64,000 nt of DNA, from positions 27,298 to 91,297 of the forward strand of contig CAZJEN010000010.1 in assembly GCA_964545045.1 (NCBI GenBank), read 5' to 3'. How positions within the stretch are numbered: the first letter of the stretch is position 1; every line of letters starts with the position of its first letter. The notes beneath the pieces are model-generated. The model made no database searches and had not been told where the DNA came from. It was given only the letters and a program-made list of their open reading frames with translations. Positions 44,160 through 52,486 of this stretch are shown here, one piece after another. Position numbers and translations under genes: made by a program. Origin of the DNA: SIG307 sp964545045. GTDB taxonomy: Bacteria > Bacillota > Clostridia > Lachnospirales > Lachnospiraceae.

Positions 44160-45131
44160 TTAATTCTGCCACTCTATCCGTTGCATCTTGATAAGCGGAT
44201 ACATATACAGCTCTTTTCCTTCCAAATCACACTGATGCATATCCACCGCCGTGATACAATGATTCTCGTAGGTAGTGTAATAATAGATCCCCTTATCCGT
44301 ATTCATACAGGACGTATAGGCGGTAATCTCGTAGCTCCCGTCCGGCAATTGTGCCCCCCCCCGTTGTTGCTCCACTGATCCGAGAATATGAAAAAACTGG
44401 CTGATGCTTTCGTTCTCTCCCTCTCCCGATACGGAATTCAGCTTCACAAAGGCTGCCCGTACAAACCGGGAAGCGGAAGACAAATCTCCCGGAAGCCCGA
44501 TGCCTCCCATGCCTCTGCTGTAAGTCGTAAGGGAAGCTTTCCCAAAACGATTCTCGGGTGTCTGGGCTGTCACATTCAGATAATCGCACAAATGGATCAT
44601 ATGATAATCAAAGGGAGGATTATTGGTCAAGACACCGATTGGGTTTTCATAGATGTGAAGCCCGTCAGCCATGGATTCCACCGTAATTGCACCTTCTTTA
44701 TCCGCAATGAGCCAGTGAAGAGGCGAAAGCGGGAACTTATCACTGAAATCAATGTTACAAAGATTGATTCTCTCAAGCAAACCTCTTGCTTCCGTCAAGT
44801 CCTTACACTGAGACAATATCCACGGAATAAACTCGAAGGGTGCAATATTGTCCTTTCCTTCCGTCACCGGAAAATAGTGTGCGTTTCCCGGGAAGTTCAG
44901 GCCCGCCATAGAAAGGCCATACTCATTTGTTGCCTCATAGTATAGCGGATAGTTGTCTGCCACCGTTGCCATACCGATAATGGCATAGTGGTTTCTGAGA
45001 GACTGCTTTGTTCGAAAGTGAAATTCAAAGTTTCGCGGGGTCACCGTTACCTGTTCTTCATAGGTATATTCCAAGTCCAAGGTACGTCCGAAATAGTGGT
45101 CTTTGGTTTTATAGGTGATTGCAGTGCACAT
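44160..45131 (-). CDS. bsh: Bile salt hydrolase (choloylglycine hydrolase)
   Basis: N-terminal nucleophile hydrolase that cleaves glycine or taurine from conjugated bile acids in the gut lumen. All key residues are present in 323 residues: Cys2 (nucleophile after Met removal), Arg16, Asp19, Asn79 in GLNFPG, Asn170-171 in LTNNPP, and Arg225 in SRFVRAAF; GLNFPG and SRFVRAAF favour bile salt hydrolase over penicillin V acylase. No signal peptide. AAGGAGG precedes ATG. A tract of nine G (coding strand) at codons 257-260 is a potential slippage site; the present length is in frame. A terminator hairpin lies upstream, before its start. Confidence 0.93.
   Translation of the reverse strand: MCTAITYKTKDHYFGRTLDLEYTYEEQVTVTPRNFEFHFRTKQSLRNHYAIIGMATVADNYPLYYEATNEYGLSMAGLNFPGNAHYFPVTEGKDNIAPFEFIPWILSQCKDLTEARGLLERINLCNIDFSDKFPLSPLHWLIADKEGAITVESMADGLHIYENPIGVLTNNPPFDYHMIHLCDYLNVTAQTPENRFGKASLTTYSRGMGGIGLPGDLSSASRFVRAAFVKLNSVSGEGENESISQFFHILGSVEQQRGGAQLPDGSYEITAYTSCMNTDKGIYYYTTYENHCITAVDMHQCDLEGKELYMYPLIKMQRIEWQN
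44354..44362. repeat. Homopolymer of nine C/G inside bsh
   Basis: Nine consecutive C on the plus strand (nine G on the coding strand), encoding Arg257-Gly-Gly-Ala. A change of one base would shift the frame and remove the last 60 or so residues. Confidence 0.95.
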
Positions 45132-45174
45132 GGAAGCCTCCTTTTAACTTTGCCTAATATCGTGGGCCTACACG

Positions 45175-45201
45175 AAAAAAGGACTGCCTTTTGACAGTCT
45201 C
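45175..45201 (-). terminator. Terminator between the GNAT gene and bsh
   Basis: On the minus strand, stem GACTGTC/GGCAGTC (45193-45199 with 45182-45188) with a 4-base loop, followed by a run of T at 45175-45180. It ends about 44 bases before the bsh start. Confidence 0.8.
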
Positions 45202-45242
45202 TTTTCTTCCAGTATCTTCGATTTTTATAGAAACAATACACT

Positions 45243-45662
45243 CTATATCGCCTTTTCCAAAAACAACTCCATAGGCTGTTCATACCCCGGTACCGTTGGC
45301 ACAAAGCCTCCGCAGTCCTTATACCCCAGCTTACGATAAAAGTGCTGTGCGTCCTCGTCGGCCTGCGTAGACGTAAGTACCATACCATAGCCCTTCTCCT
45401 TCATATCCGCCTCCCAGTACTCCATCAACAGTCGTCCATAGCCTTTTTTCTGATGTGCCCAATCCACAAACAGCAAGGTACAAAAAGGAGTATTATCCCA
45501 AAATAAATTGTAGCGAAGCAGACCTACCGGTTTTCCCTCTGCCTCCAACACATAGCCACGCTCATCCCGAACCTTACGGGCAAACTCCTCCGACCGCAAG
45601 TGCCGGTCAAGGCTGTACCAAAAAGGCTTGTCCTCTAACGTCATATATCTGATTTTTATCAT
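45243..45662 (-). CDS. GNAT-family N-acetyltransferase
   Basis: A 139-residue single-domain acetyltransferase. The acetyl-CoA loop is VDWAHQKKGYGRLLMEYWE (Q-x-x-G-x-G form) near residues 78-96, and the C-terminal strand FYRKLGYKDCGGF is typical. Substrate unknown. AGAGGA precedes the ATG. It is followed by a terminator and then bsh. Confidence 0.88.
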   Translation of the reverse strand: MIKIRYMTLEDKPFWYSLDRHLRSEEFARKVRDERGYVLEAEGKPVGLLRYNLFWDNTPFCTLLFVDWAHQKKGYGRLLMEYWEADMKEKGYGMVLTSTQADEDAQHFYRKLGYKDCGGFVPTVPGYEQPMELFLEKAI

Positions 45663-45704
45663 AACATCCTCTGACCTCTTTCCGCAAAACCATCTGTATA
45701 TCTC

Positions 45705-45929
45705 TTATCTGTGCGACTTTTTGGATTCCTTTACCTTCGGGATATCCTCCCTGTTAATCCACTCCTCGGTATAGCCACAACTACAGCAAATATAGCGGTT
45801 CACCTTTACCCCGGAAAAAATAGTTGCCCCGGTCATGATATTATTCCCGCTACCGTAAGGTCCGCAATAACCGTCTACAATTACAATATCGCTCCCGTTA
45901 CACTTCGGACAAATTCTTTGATTCTTCAT
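45705..45929 (-). CDS. Small zinc-ribbon protein
   Basis: A 74-residue protein with CPKC near residue 7 and CCSC-G-Y near residue 48, the arrangement of a zinc ribbon, with glycine-rich sequence between. Such small proteins often bind nucleic acid or other proteins; no specific function can be given. AGGAGG precedes ATG. It lies 42 bases before the GNAT gene. Confidence 0.7.
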   Translation of the reverse strand: MKNQRICPKCNGSDIVIVDGYCGPYGSGNNIMTGATIFSGVKVNRYICCSCGYTEEWINREDIPKVKESKKSHR

Positions 45930-45970
45930 AATACTCTCCTCCTATTTCCCTTTCATTTATCATCCGTAAC

Positions 45971-46615
45971 CTAGATAGACAAATCCAAAATCGCTCCGCC
46001 CACGTTACCGGAATACTTTACAAAATACTGAATCTTGGACAAATCCACATTGCCCATATCCACTTCCACCACATTGGCCTCCTGAGCTTTGGCAAACTCT
46101 GCGGACTTCTCACCCATGCTTGACGCAAGCTCATTGGACTCTTCGCAAAGCTTATCCATTTTCTTGCGAAACTCCTCTTCTTCCTCTTCATCCCACAAGG
46201 ACTCTTTCTTGTGCCGTTCTGCCTGTATAGCTATGGTCTGAGCCATCTTTGCCGCCTGATATAAGTCTCCGTCATATTCCATGACCTTTTTCTCGTCACT
46301 TGGCGGAACAATGTCTCCCTTTGACATCGCGCGGACTACTGCCATAATCTTGGCCTCTTCTATGGCCTGCTTCTCTTTGGCCGCCATCTGGGTCTTCTCC
46401 GCCGCCATATTTGCCTCCGCAACCAGCATGGCATTGTACTTCTCCCGATCCTTAAGAAGTTGCTTTCTTGAGGCTTCCGTCAAAATCAGTTCACTGCCCT
46501 CTTCTGTCTTGATAAGCTCCGCATTCTGCGCATTTAACGCCTCATGCCCCTTCGGAATCCGATAGGCCTCGTAGGTATGTAAATAGCTTGACATATTGTT
46601 GCTTACACTACTCAT
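45971..46615 (-). CDS. Hypothetical helical protein
   Basis: I do not recognise this 214-residue protein. It begins MSSVSNNMSSYLHTYEAYRIP and is mostly helical, Ala/Glu/Lys-rich from about residue 60 to 180 (coiled-coil-like, with an acidic run of seven Glu/Asp near 145-152), ending in a more hydrophobic GNVGGAILDLSI. No signal peptide or membrane helix. The ATG at 46615 has AAGGAGG at 8 bases; the open frame continues 26 codons upstream but without a ribosome site. It is encoded divergently from an HTH regulator. Confidence 0.75.
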   Translation of the reverse strand: MSSVSNNMSSYLHTYEAYRIPKGHEALNAQNAELIKTEEGSELILTEASRKQLLKDREKYNAMLVAEANMAAEKTQMAAKEKQAIEEAKIMAVVRAMSKGDIVPPSDEKKVMEYDGDLYQAAKMAQTIAIQAERHKKESLWDEEEEEEFRKKMDKLCEESNELASSMGEKSAEFAKAQEANVVEVDMGNVDLSKIQYFVKYSGNVGGAILDLSI

Positions 46616-46821
46616 ATTTTCGCCCTCCTTTGCAAACACGGTAAAAGAATATCCTTCACCGGATTCAAAACTTGCGGGAACTCCGTTTCCCACAGAAATT
46701 GTCTTATCTACTATATCGGCAGAAAGGAAGTAAAAGTGTAGTCATCCGGTGGTATTTTGATATATAAACTCTCTTGCCTCTTTCTCACGCTCCTCGTGAA
46801 CCGTTCTCACAAAACGAGAGG

Positions 46822-46850
46822 TTGTATCCCTGCCCGAAACTTGTTACAAT
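46822..46850 (+). promoter_or_regulatory. Promoter of the HTH/TPR-like regulator gene
   Basis: TTGTAT (46822-46827), 17-base spacer ending TGT (extended -10), TACAAT (46845-46850). Confidence 0.7.
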
Positions 46851-46902
46851 ACAGACAAGAAGAAGCGCTACTTCAAAATTTTGAAGGAAAGAAGGAATTT
46901 CT

Positions 46903-48033
46903 ATGAAACTTTATATCGGTGAACAATTAAAAACTCTTCGTAAGGAAAAGAGAATTACACAAGAAACGTTAGCAGATGTTCTGGGGGTGTCTTACCAGTC
47001 CGTATCCCGTTGGGAACTGGGCGTGTGTTACCCTGACATGGAGCTGTTGCCGACCATTGCCAATTATTTCGGTGTCAGCATCGACAAGCTCCTTTCCAAT
47101 GATGTGGACTCCAAGGATGCAGACCAGCAACGTTTTTACGACACGCTGAATGCCATGGAATTCGGCAGTCTGGAGCAGTTGCAGTTTGTGGAGGAATATT
47201 ACCATAAGTACCCGGACAATGACCGCTTTGCCTTTATCCTACAGGACATTATGAAAAATTATGTACTGGTAAACAAGGACAAAACTGCCATCTATCTGCC
47301 GACCATGGTAAAGCTGTACGAGCGCTTGAAGGGAACCAGCTTCCACGAGGGCGCTGTGGGAAATGTTATTTGTCTCTGTCCGGAAGATGATTTGGAACAG
47401 TGGCTGGACCGTTGCTCCTGGACTTCCGAATATACCCGCAGGGGCTGTCTCGTGTCCCGCTACATCGTCAACGGTGACTGGATAAAAGCGTATCTCCATC
47501 AAAGTATCGAGGCCTTTGAAAACTTTGCCACACAGTTGGACCGCCGTTTCCCGGATGATTTAGGACCGACTCGCAAAGCGGAATATCACAGAGGCTTGCT
47601 CCGGGTTCTGGCCTCCTTCGGTGACGGCACCACACCGCCGGACGGTTGGGCATTATTTTACGCCTACAAACAGTTTGTTCTTGCGGCGTGTCTGTTCGGA
47701 GACGGTAAGACAGAAGAAGGCTGGAAGGAATTTGACGCAGCCTTTGCCACCTATCGTCGTATCTTTGCATTAGAGGAGGAATGGTTACCTCTTGGAAACC
47801 CTATCTTCTCCGATTTGAAAATTCGCAAGAACTACTCGGCTATGCAGGACTCCGAGGGCAACGAACATGAGGTATACAACTCCCAGTATGTAGGCTTCTG
47901 TTATGCAGGATTTGTGCATGAGTTTTTGACCGACCCGCGTTGGGCATGGTTCGACAGTGTCCGTGATACCAAAAAATACCGGGAGGCTGTAGCCTGGGCG
48001 GAAGAAGAAGCAAAAAAAGAAGAAAACCAATAA
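46903..48033 (+). CDS. HTH (XRE) regulator with long helical C-terminal domain
   Basis: A 376-residue DNA-binding protein. Residues 1-62 form an XRE helix-turn-helix (LKTLRKEKRITQETLADVLGVSYQSVSRWELG). The remaining 310 residues are helical with evenly spaced aromatic and Leu positions, resembling the TPR-like sensor half of Rgg/PlcR-type regulators, though I cannot confirm repeats. A peptide or metabolite could be the ligand; no candidate peptide gene is evident beside it. Own promoter upstream, terminator downstream. The HTH gene at 53303 has the same overall plan. Confidence 0.85.
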   Translation: MKLYIGEQLKTLRKEKRITQETLADVLGVSYQSVSRWELGVCYPDMELLPTIANYFGVSIDKLLSNDVDSKDADQQRFYDTLNAMEFGSLEQLQFVEEYYHKYPDNDRFAFILQDIMKNYVLVNKDKTAIYLPTMVKLYERLKGTSFHEGAVGNVICLCPEDDLEQWLDRCSWTSEYTRRGCLVSRYIVNGDWIKAYLHQSIEAFENFATQLDRRFPDDLGPTRKAEYHRGLLRVLASFGDGTTPPDGWALFYAYKQFVLAACLFGDGKTEEGWKEFDAAFATYRRIFALEEEWLPLGNPIFSDLKIRKNYSAMQDSEGNEHEVYNSQYVGFCYAGFVHEFLTDPRWAWFDSVRDTKKYREAVAWAEEEAKKEENQ

Positions 48034-48039
48034 ATTGAA

Positions 48040-48079
48040 AAAAGAGTCCAAGACGGCAGAATTCACTCCCGTCTTGGAC
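48040..48079. terminator. Terminator between convergent HTH and TauE genes
   Basis: Perfect 11-bp stem (48046-48056 with 48069-48079, GTCCAAGACGG and its complement). The T-run is strong on the minus strand (TCTTTTTTC) and weak on the plus strand. Confidence 0.85.
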
Positions 48080-48117
48080 CCTTCTCTCACGCTCTTTCAA
48101 AACTTTTCATTCTATGC

Positions 48118-48903
48118 TTATCCCAACAACTCCGGAAACAACGTCACCGCCAGAATCGCCGCCCCGATGACTAGCAACACCACACCGACCACGCGGTTCA
48201 ATGTCTTTGCGGAAGCTTTATTGGCAATCCTTGCGGCAATCCGCGCCCATAACAGGGTAGAAATTACGCACACCGCAAGGCAATACAAATCCGGCATACC
48301 GTCAATGGCAAAATGGCTTAACGCACCGGTCAGCGCCGTAAATGTCATGACAAATACACTGGTTCCCACCGCAGTCTTAAGCTCATAACCAAGCACCGTA
48401 GTCAGCACAAGGAGCATCATCATTCCGCCGCCGGCACCGATAAATCCGCATATAAAACCGATTAAGCATCCCGTAAGCACGGACCGAAGCACTCTCTGTT
48501 TCGCATCCAAGGCATTCATGCTTTCCTTGGTGGTCATTACCGGTTTTACAATAAACTTTACCCCGAGAAGCATGGTCATTATCACGGAAAAACTGCCCAT
48601 GGTGGTATTCGGTACCTTGCTGGACACAAAGCTTCCGATGGCTGTAAACAACAGCACAAACACCATCATTACCACACCGTTTTTAATGTCCAAATTCTTA
48701 TTCTTCCCGTAGGTGTAGGCGCTCACTCCGCTGGCCAGCACATCACTGGCAAGGGCAATTCCCACCGCCTCATAGGCCGGCATCCCCAAAAAGGTAATTA
48801 ACATCGGACTGATGGCCGCAGCCGCACTCATTCCCGCAAATCCGGTACCCAGTCCCGCCGCAATACCCGCGATAAAACATATGATAAAATCAAAAAGCTC
48901 CAT
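48118..48903 (-). CDS. TauE/SafE (TSUP) family permease
   Basis: A 261-residue membrane protein with about eight helices in two repeats, beginning FIICFIAGIAAGLGTGFAGMSAAAA and with the second repeat at GCLIGFICGFIGAGGGMMML, both typical of TSUP anion exporters. Family members move sulfite, sulfoacetate or other sulfur anions. The substrate here is unknown. AGGAAGG precedes ATG. It is encoded alone. Confidence 0.88.
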   Translation of the reverse strand: MELFDFIICFIAGIAAGLGTGFAGMSAAAAISPMLITFLGMPAYEAVGIALASDVLASGVSAYTYGKNKNLDIKNGVVMMVFVLLFTAIGSFVSSKVPNTTMGSFSVIMTMLLGVKFIVKPVMTTKESMNALDAKQRVLRSVLTGCLIGFICGFIGAGGGMMMLLVLTTVLGYELKTAVGTSVFVMTFTALTGALSHFAIDGMPDLYCLAVCVISTLLWARIAARIANKASAKTLNRVVGVVLLVIGAAILAVTLFPELLG

Positions 48904-48973
48904 ACTTCTGTTTCCTTCCTGTTACTTAATACAGGAATTGTACCACAAAAGTATGGAACCCCGCAACTGTCTC

Positions 48974-49013
48974 TCTATGAAATATGTCTTACAATTCTAT
49001 GAAATATTTCTTA
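48974..49013. repeat. Short tandem repeat, 22-base period
   Basis: TCTATGAAATAT-N-TCTTA occurs at 48974-48991 and again at 48996-49013, 17 of 18 bases identical. The second copy includes the stop codon of the anti-sigma gene. Confidence 0.6.
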
Positions 49014-49979
49014 TTCGTTACGCTCCGTCAGCGCCTTGATTTCCTTCCGTTCACGGTAAATACTCCGCGCCAGAAGCACGCCACCGTAAATTAAAATCGA
49101 AGTAAACACAATAAACAGAAAGTCTCTCTGTGCCGCATAGCTGCTCGGACGGTGTCCGGCTATAATCACATGGGCAATGCAGTAAGATATCGGGTAGAAC
49201 AAAATCGTCTCAATCACAGCTTTTCCCTTCGCTTTGCGACGTACAAACAGCCATACGATAAGTAACGCGATGACACCCATTACCGCAAGCAAAAAGTAAT
49301 AACGAAGCACCAGTCTCGGCAAGGTAACTACACCACCGCTTGTAATCGGCTCCCCGTAAACACACACATCCTCGCGGCCGTCATTGGAGGTATAATATAC
49401 GGAAATCTCCTCATCGACTCCCTTTTGAATCGTCACAGACTGTACACTTCCTTTGGAAAACCACTTACTCCAAAGAGAAGTCCATGCCTCGACCTGATAC
49501 GTTCGCATTCCTTCGGTAATTCCCTCTTCCGGACAATTGTAAGCATCCGTCACACAACGATAATCCGTTACCCGCTCATCAAAGGTAATGGTAATGCTTG
49601 CGTCTCCGTTGTCCTTTATGGTAAACAAATCCGCTTCATACGGAAAATATACCGGGATACTTAAGCAAGCAAATGCTGACACAAACAGCGCCACCAGAAA
49701 CAGCCCGGTACACAACACCGTCTTTACTTTCTGTTTCCGCAGCTTCCGCTGTAATGTCACAAGTGGCGCCACATCAGCCCGCCCGTCAGCTTCTTCCTTG
49801 CTGTTCCCTCTCTTCTGCCTTCCTTCTGCCGCTTGCGATTGTTTCATCTGCTCATACTCTTCCCGACATTCCCCGCACCCTTCCAAATGCTCCTTTACAT
49901 ACTCCCCGGTATCCGCACTTACCATCTGCTCCACATAAAGGGGCAGCAAATCCCGTACAACACTACATTCCTTTTTCAT
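49011..49979 (-). CDS. Membrane anti-sigma factor with zinc-finger N-terminus
   Basis: Probable partner of the sigma factor encoded just upstream. In 322 residues the anti-sigma domain (1-45) carries H31-xxx-C35-xx-C38 and Cys5, the zinc-binding form of ZAS/HC2 domains; a helix near residue 85-105 crosses the membrane, an extracytoplasmic beta-rich region follows (about 105-225), and two further helices end the protein. Start ATG at 49979, with GGAGG at 9 bases, lies 17 bases inside the sigma gene, so the two are translationally coupled. It would hold the sigma factor at the membrane until a signal is sensed. Confidence 0.88.
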   Translation of the reverse strand: MKKECSVVRDLLPLYVEQMVSADTGEYVKEHLEGCGECREEYEQMKQSQAAEGRQKRGNSKEEADGRADVAPLVTLQRKLRKQKVKTVLCTGLFLVALFVSAFACLSIPVYFPYEADLFTIKDNGDASITITFDERVTDYRCVTDAYNCPEEGITEGMRTYQVEAWTSLWSKWFSKGSVQSVTIQKGVDEEISVYYTSNDGREDVCVYGEPITSGGVVTLPRLVLRYYFLLAVMGVIALLIVWLFVRRKAKGKAVIETILFYPISYCIAHVIIAGHRPSSYAAQRDFLFIVFTSILIYGGVLLARSIYRERKEIKALTERNE

Positions 49980-50469
49980 GTTCACTTTCCTCCAATCCTT
50001 TTCTTAACATGGTTCCGGCACGGTGATAGGTCACGCAGGCCCAATTGTCCGTCTTTCCGAACATCTGCCCGATCTGCTTGAAGCTCAATTCTGCATAAGT
50101 TCTCCACATGAACACTTCCTTGTAAGGCTCCGGAAGCCGGTGCAATAAGCTTTGAAGTCTCCCTGCGGTTTCCTTTCTCGCAAGCCGCTCTTCCACAGGC
50201 AACTCCGGGTCCGCAATGTAAAAAAGCTCTGATGTATCGATGTTCTCTGTCCTTCCGTTGCTTTTCAGAAACGAATAATAACAGTTTTTCGCAATCTGAC
50301 ACAGCCACACACGCACGTCACAGTCTCCGCGAAACTTATGGATTGCCTTCAATGCTTTAAAGAACGTATCGCTTGTAATCTCTTCCGCCACATGGGCATC
50401 TCCCGAAAGACGCAACACATACCGATACACATCTTTAAAATAGGTATTGTACAGCTCTTCAAACTCCAC
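49963..50469 (-). CDS. ECF-type RNA polymerase sigma factor
   Basis: A 168-residue extracytoplasmic-function sigma factor. Region 2 (about 5-70) recognises the -10 (YFKDVYRYVLRLSGDAHVAEEITSDTFFKAL), region 4 (about 110-160) the -35 (LPEPYKEVFMWRTYAELSFKQIGQMFGKTDNWACVTYHRA). It starts at GTG 50469 behind AAAGGAGG. The anti-sigma gene overlaps its 3' end. A TGTAAG and GTCTTA pair upstream could be its own target. Confidence 0.93.
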   Translation of the reverse strand: MEFEELYNTYFKDVYRYVLRLSGDAHVAEEITSDTFFKALKAIHKFRGDCDVRVWLCQIAKNCYYSFLKSNGRTENIDTSELFYIADPELPVEERLARKETAGRLQSLLHRLPEPYKEVFMWRTYAELSFKQIGQMFGKTDNWACVTYHRAGTMLRKGLEESEHEKGM

Positions 50470-50490
50470 AGCACTATCACCTCCTTTCCC

Positions 50491-50522
50491 TTATAAGACT
50501 CCGGAAAGGAAAGAATCTTACA
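50491..50522 (-). promoter_or_regulatory. Candidate autoregulatory ECF promoter
   Basis: On the minus strand TGTAAG (50517-50522), 17 bases, GTCTTATAA (50491-50499), 22 bases before the sigma start. It does not match sigma-A well and has the asymmetric form expected of ECF targets. Confidence 0.45.
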
Positions 50523-50554
50523 AGAATTTTTAAAAATTTTTCATCTTACCATCT

Positions 50555-51094
50555 CTATTTCTTTTTTTCTATGGTAATGGTCCGTTCCCTGTCCCCCGGT
50601 GCAGCGCATCTCATTTCCACCATACCGTCTTTTTCCGTTACTCCATGAACCTCATACCACTTTCCGAAATCATCCAGATAATAGGCCTCGCCCCCATCCC
50701 GCGACCGCCAAAGCGTACGACTGCCTCCCAGCAACCACAAAGGAGAAAGGGCAATGGCAAAAATGGAAAGATAACTAACCATAAAATCATATCTCATGAC
50801 CGAAAGATAAAACACACTTCCGATATAGTATACAGGCAACAATATACACTGCCGCCAGAATTTCAGGTCAAAAACCCGGCGCTTCAGGTGACGGTATTTG
50901 CTTCGAAAATACAACTGCACTCCAACACTGACATTTCCGCAGGCCAGAACAAGCACAGCGGCAACACCGAGAAGCGGATCCCAATAAGTAACCGTCTCCT
51001 CATGATGTATCTTTCCGTACCCGCAAAGAAGAAGAAATGCTGTATTGCATATCAGTGCAATAATAAAGCAAATGAGTTTTGTTGATTTCTTCAT
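50555..51094 (-). CDS. Hypothetical membrane protein, four helices
   Basis: A 179-residue protein of unknown function. Helices at about 7-23, 37-55, 83-100 and 108-125 are followed by a soluble C-terminal part (about 130-179) that reads like a small beta domain (GKWYEVHGVTEKDGMVEMR). The ATG at 51094 has GGAGGT at 6-7 bases; earlier in-frame starts either overlap that site or lie before it. It lies on the same strand as the sigma gene, 85 bases upstream of it. Confidence 0.7.
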   Translation of the reverse strand: MKKSTKLICFIIALICNTAFLLLCGYGKIHHEETVTYWDPLLGVAAVLVLACGNVSVGVQLYFRSKYRHLKRRVFDLKFWRQCILLPVYYIGSVFYLSVMRYDFMVSYLSIFAIALSPLWLLGGSRTLWRSRDGGEAYYLDDFGKWYEVHGVTEKDGMVEMRCAAPGDRERTITIEKKK

Positions 51095-51117
51095 ATCCAT
51101 ACCTCCATTCATTAGAA

Positions 51118-51146
51118 ACAAAAGGACCTGCCCGGGCAAGTCCTTA
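51118..51146 (-). terminator. Terminator after the DUF4177 gene (conserved hairpin, copy 1)
   Basis: On the minus strand GGACTTGCC pairs with GGCAGGTCC, using one G-U pair, followed by TTTTGTTT. The same hairpin recurs at 53218 and 57091. Confidence 0.75.
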
Positions 51147-51165
51147 CAGTCTTTCCAATCTTTGA

Positions 51166-51363
51166 TTAATAAAAATTATCCTCCCGCTTTTCCTTGAAAA
51201 AGACACCTACCATTGCACCTACCGCGTCGCTCGGAGACATAATCTGCTGCAACTCCCAGCCTTCGGCAACCTGTTCATTAATTACATCCTGTGCTGCCGC
51301 TAAATCTTTCTCTCTGGACCAGTTTATCCCCTTGTTCAAATAAACCAACTTGTACTCTTTCAT
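51166..51363 (-). CDS. DUF4177-like small protein
   Basis: A 65-residue protein starting MKEYKLVYLNKGINWSREKDLAAAQDVINEQVAEGWELQQI, the pattern of DUF4177 (EYK.V.......... LN..GWEL). Function unknown for the family. GGGGG lies before the ATG. It has its own promoter (51408-51437) and is followed by a terminator, so it is monocistronic. Confidence 0.75.
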   Translation of the reverse strand: MKEYKLVYLNKGINWSREKDLAAAQDVINEQVAEGWELQQIMSPSDAVGAMVGVFFKEKREDNFY

Positions 51364-51407
51364 ACGAACCCCCTATTCAAATTGTGTATTGTCACTTTGA
51401 CCTTTTC

Positions 51408-51437
51408 ATTATACATAAAAAAGCTTCACTTCGTCAA
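51408..51437 (-). promoter_or_regulatory. Promoter of the DUF4177 gene
   Basis: On the minus strand TTGACG (51432-51437), 18-base spacer, perfect TATAAT (51408-51413). Confidence 0.7.
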
Positions 51438-51440
51438 GAT

Positions 51441-52370
51441 TTACTCATTAAGTGGGGAAGATACTGTTTGCTTTTTCGTTCTGATAAAGCGCACCGCCAT
51501 CACTAACCCGCCAGTAAACGCAATAAACCGCCCCCAACTGAGAACCATAGAGAACAGTCGGTAAGTAAGCACCGGAAGAACATGTTCCGCATTGTACCAC
51601 CCGGTCAACGAACTTCCCATTAAAAAGGAAACTCCGTGTAACACAAACCACACAATCCATGGTGCAAACAGGTAAAGGTGACCTTTCTTCCCTTCCTGAA
51701 GAGGCTTCTTTCCAAACCGAACCACAGTCGCTACAATCAGTATAACCAAAGCAAGTATCATGCCACAAGCAAAAATACGTCCGGACGTCCAGCCGAATCC
51801 ACGAAATGCTACCGCTCTGCTGAAACCCATCAAAGTCGCCAGGCAAGTGTCTACCAATGCGTATACAGCCCAGGCACACCACAGACCCACATTTCTTTTT
51901 AATACGAAACAAAGGATGCCGCAAAGCCAAAACGGGGATGCATAAATAAGTCCCGCTCCTACGGCACAGCATAATATTGTCAAAAGCAACATCACCAGGA
52001 AAGCCATACAAAACAGGATGATTCCCGCTATCTTTCTGCCGGGAATGTCCGTTTTAGCATTGTTATATTCTGATTTAACTTCTGTTCGAAGTACCGTTTC
52101 TCTCGTTCTTTGTGTCGATTCCGACGATTGTTGTATCTCCGGGTTTAGCCATTCTGTTTGCGCTTGCGGTGCTTTTTCTCCCTTTACCAGTTCATCCAAA
52201 GACACCTCAAACACTTCGCTCAGCTTCACAATCTTTGCCAGGTCCGGCACCGCACTGTCATTCTCCCACTTGGAAACCGACTGTCTGGACACCTCCAACA
52301 GCTCCGCCAAGTCTCCCTGCGACAAATTCTTTTCCGTTCGCAGCCGGTAAATGGTTTCTCCCAAACTCAT
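51441..52370 (-). CDS. HTH (XRE) regulator with membrane domain
   Basis: A 309-residue protein. Residues 1-65 are an XRE helix-turn-helix (IYRLRTEKNLSQGDLAELLEVSRQSVSKWEND); a polar linker runs to about 115; the rest holds about six membrane helices. The DNA-binding part is therefore tethered to the membrane and may report on envelope state. Start ATG at 52370 behind GGGGGAT; an ATG five codons upstream has no site. Promoter at 52402-52430. Targets are unknown. Confidence 0.85.
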   Translation of the reverse strand: MSLGETIYRLRTEKNLSQGDLAELLEVSRQSVSKWENDSAVPDLAKIVKLSEVFEVSLDELVKGEKAPQAQTEWLNPEIQQSSESTQRTRETVLRTEVKSEYNNAKTDIPGRKIAGIILFCMAFLVMLLLTILCCAVGAGLIYASPFWLCGILCFVLKRNVGLWCAWAVYALVDTCLATLMGFSRAVAFRGFGWTSGRIFACGMILALVILIVATVVRFGKKPLQEGKKGHLYLFAPWIVWFVLHGVSFLMGSSLTGWYNAEHVLPVLTYRLFSMVLSWGRFIAFTGGLVMAVRFIRTKKQTVSSPLNE

Positions 52371-52401
52371 TCTCTTATCCCCCATTCAAATTGATGAACA
52401 C

Positions 52402-52430
52402 ATTATACCTAAGATATACGAAAATGTCTA
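52402..52430 (-). promoter_or_regulatory. Promoter of the membrane HTH gene
   Basis: On the minus strand TAGACA (52425-52430), 17-base spacer, perfect TATAAT (52402-52407). Confidence 0.7.
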
Positions 52431-52486
52431 TCAATCCGGCTTGAAAAATTAGCAACTGAGGGTTGCACGACCGAATAAACGGCTCA

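Noticed and set aside
44388..44945. 185-codon plus-strand frame opposite bsh
   Set aside because: Antisense shadow of bsh; no promoter or ribosome site.
46616..46740. GCCGATAT upstream of the hypothetical gene at 45971 as a sigma-28 promoter
   Set aside because: The nearest -35-like sequence (TACA) is one base off in spacing and poorly matched.
49588..50026. Overlapping plus-strand frames of 116-117 codons opposite the anti-sigma gene
   Set aside because: Ser/Pro-rich shadows of the coding strand without start signals.
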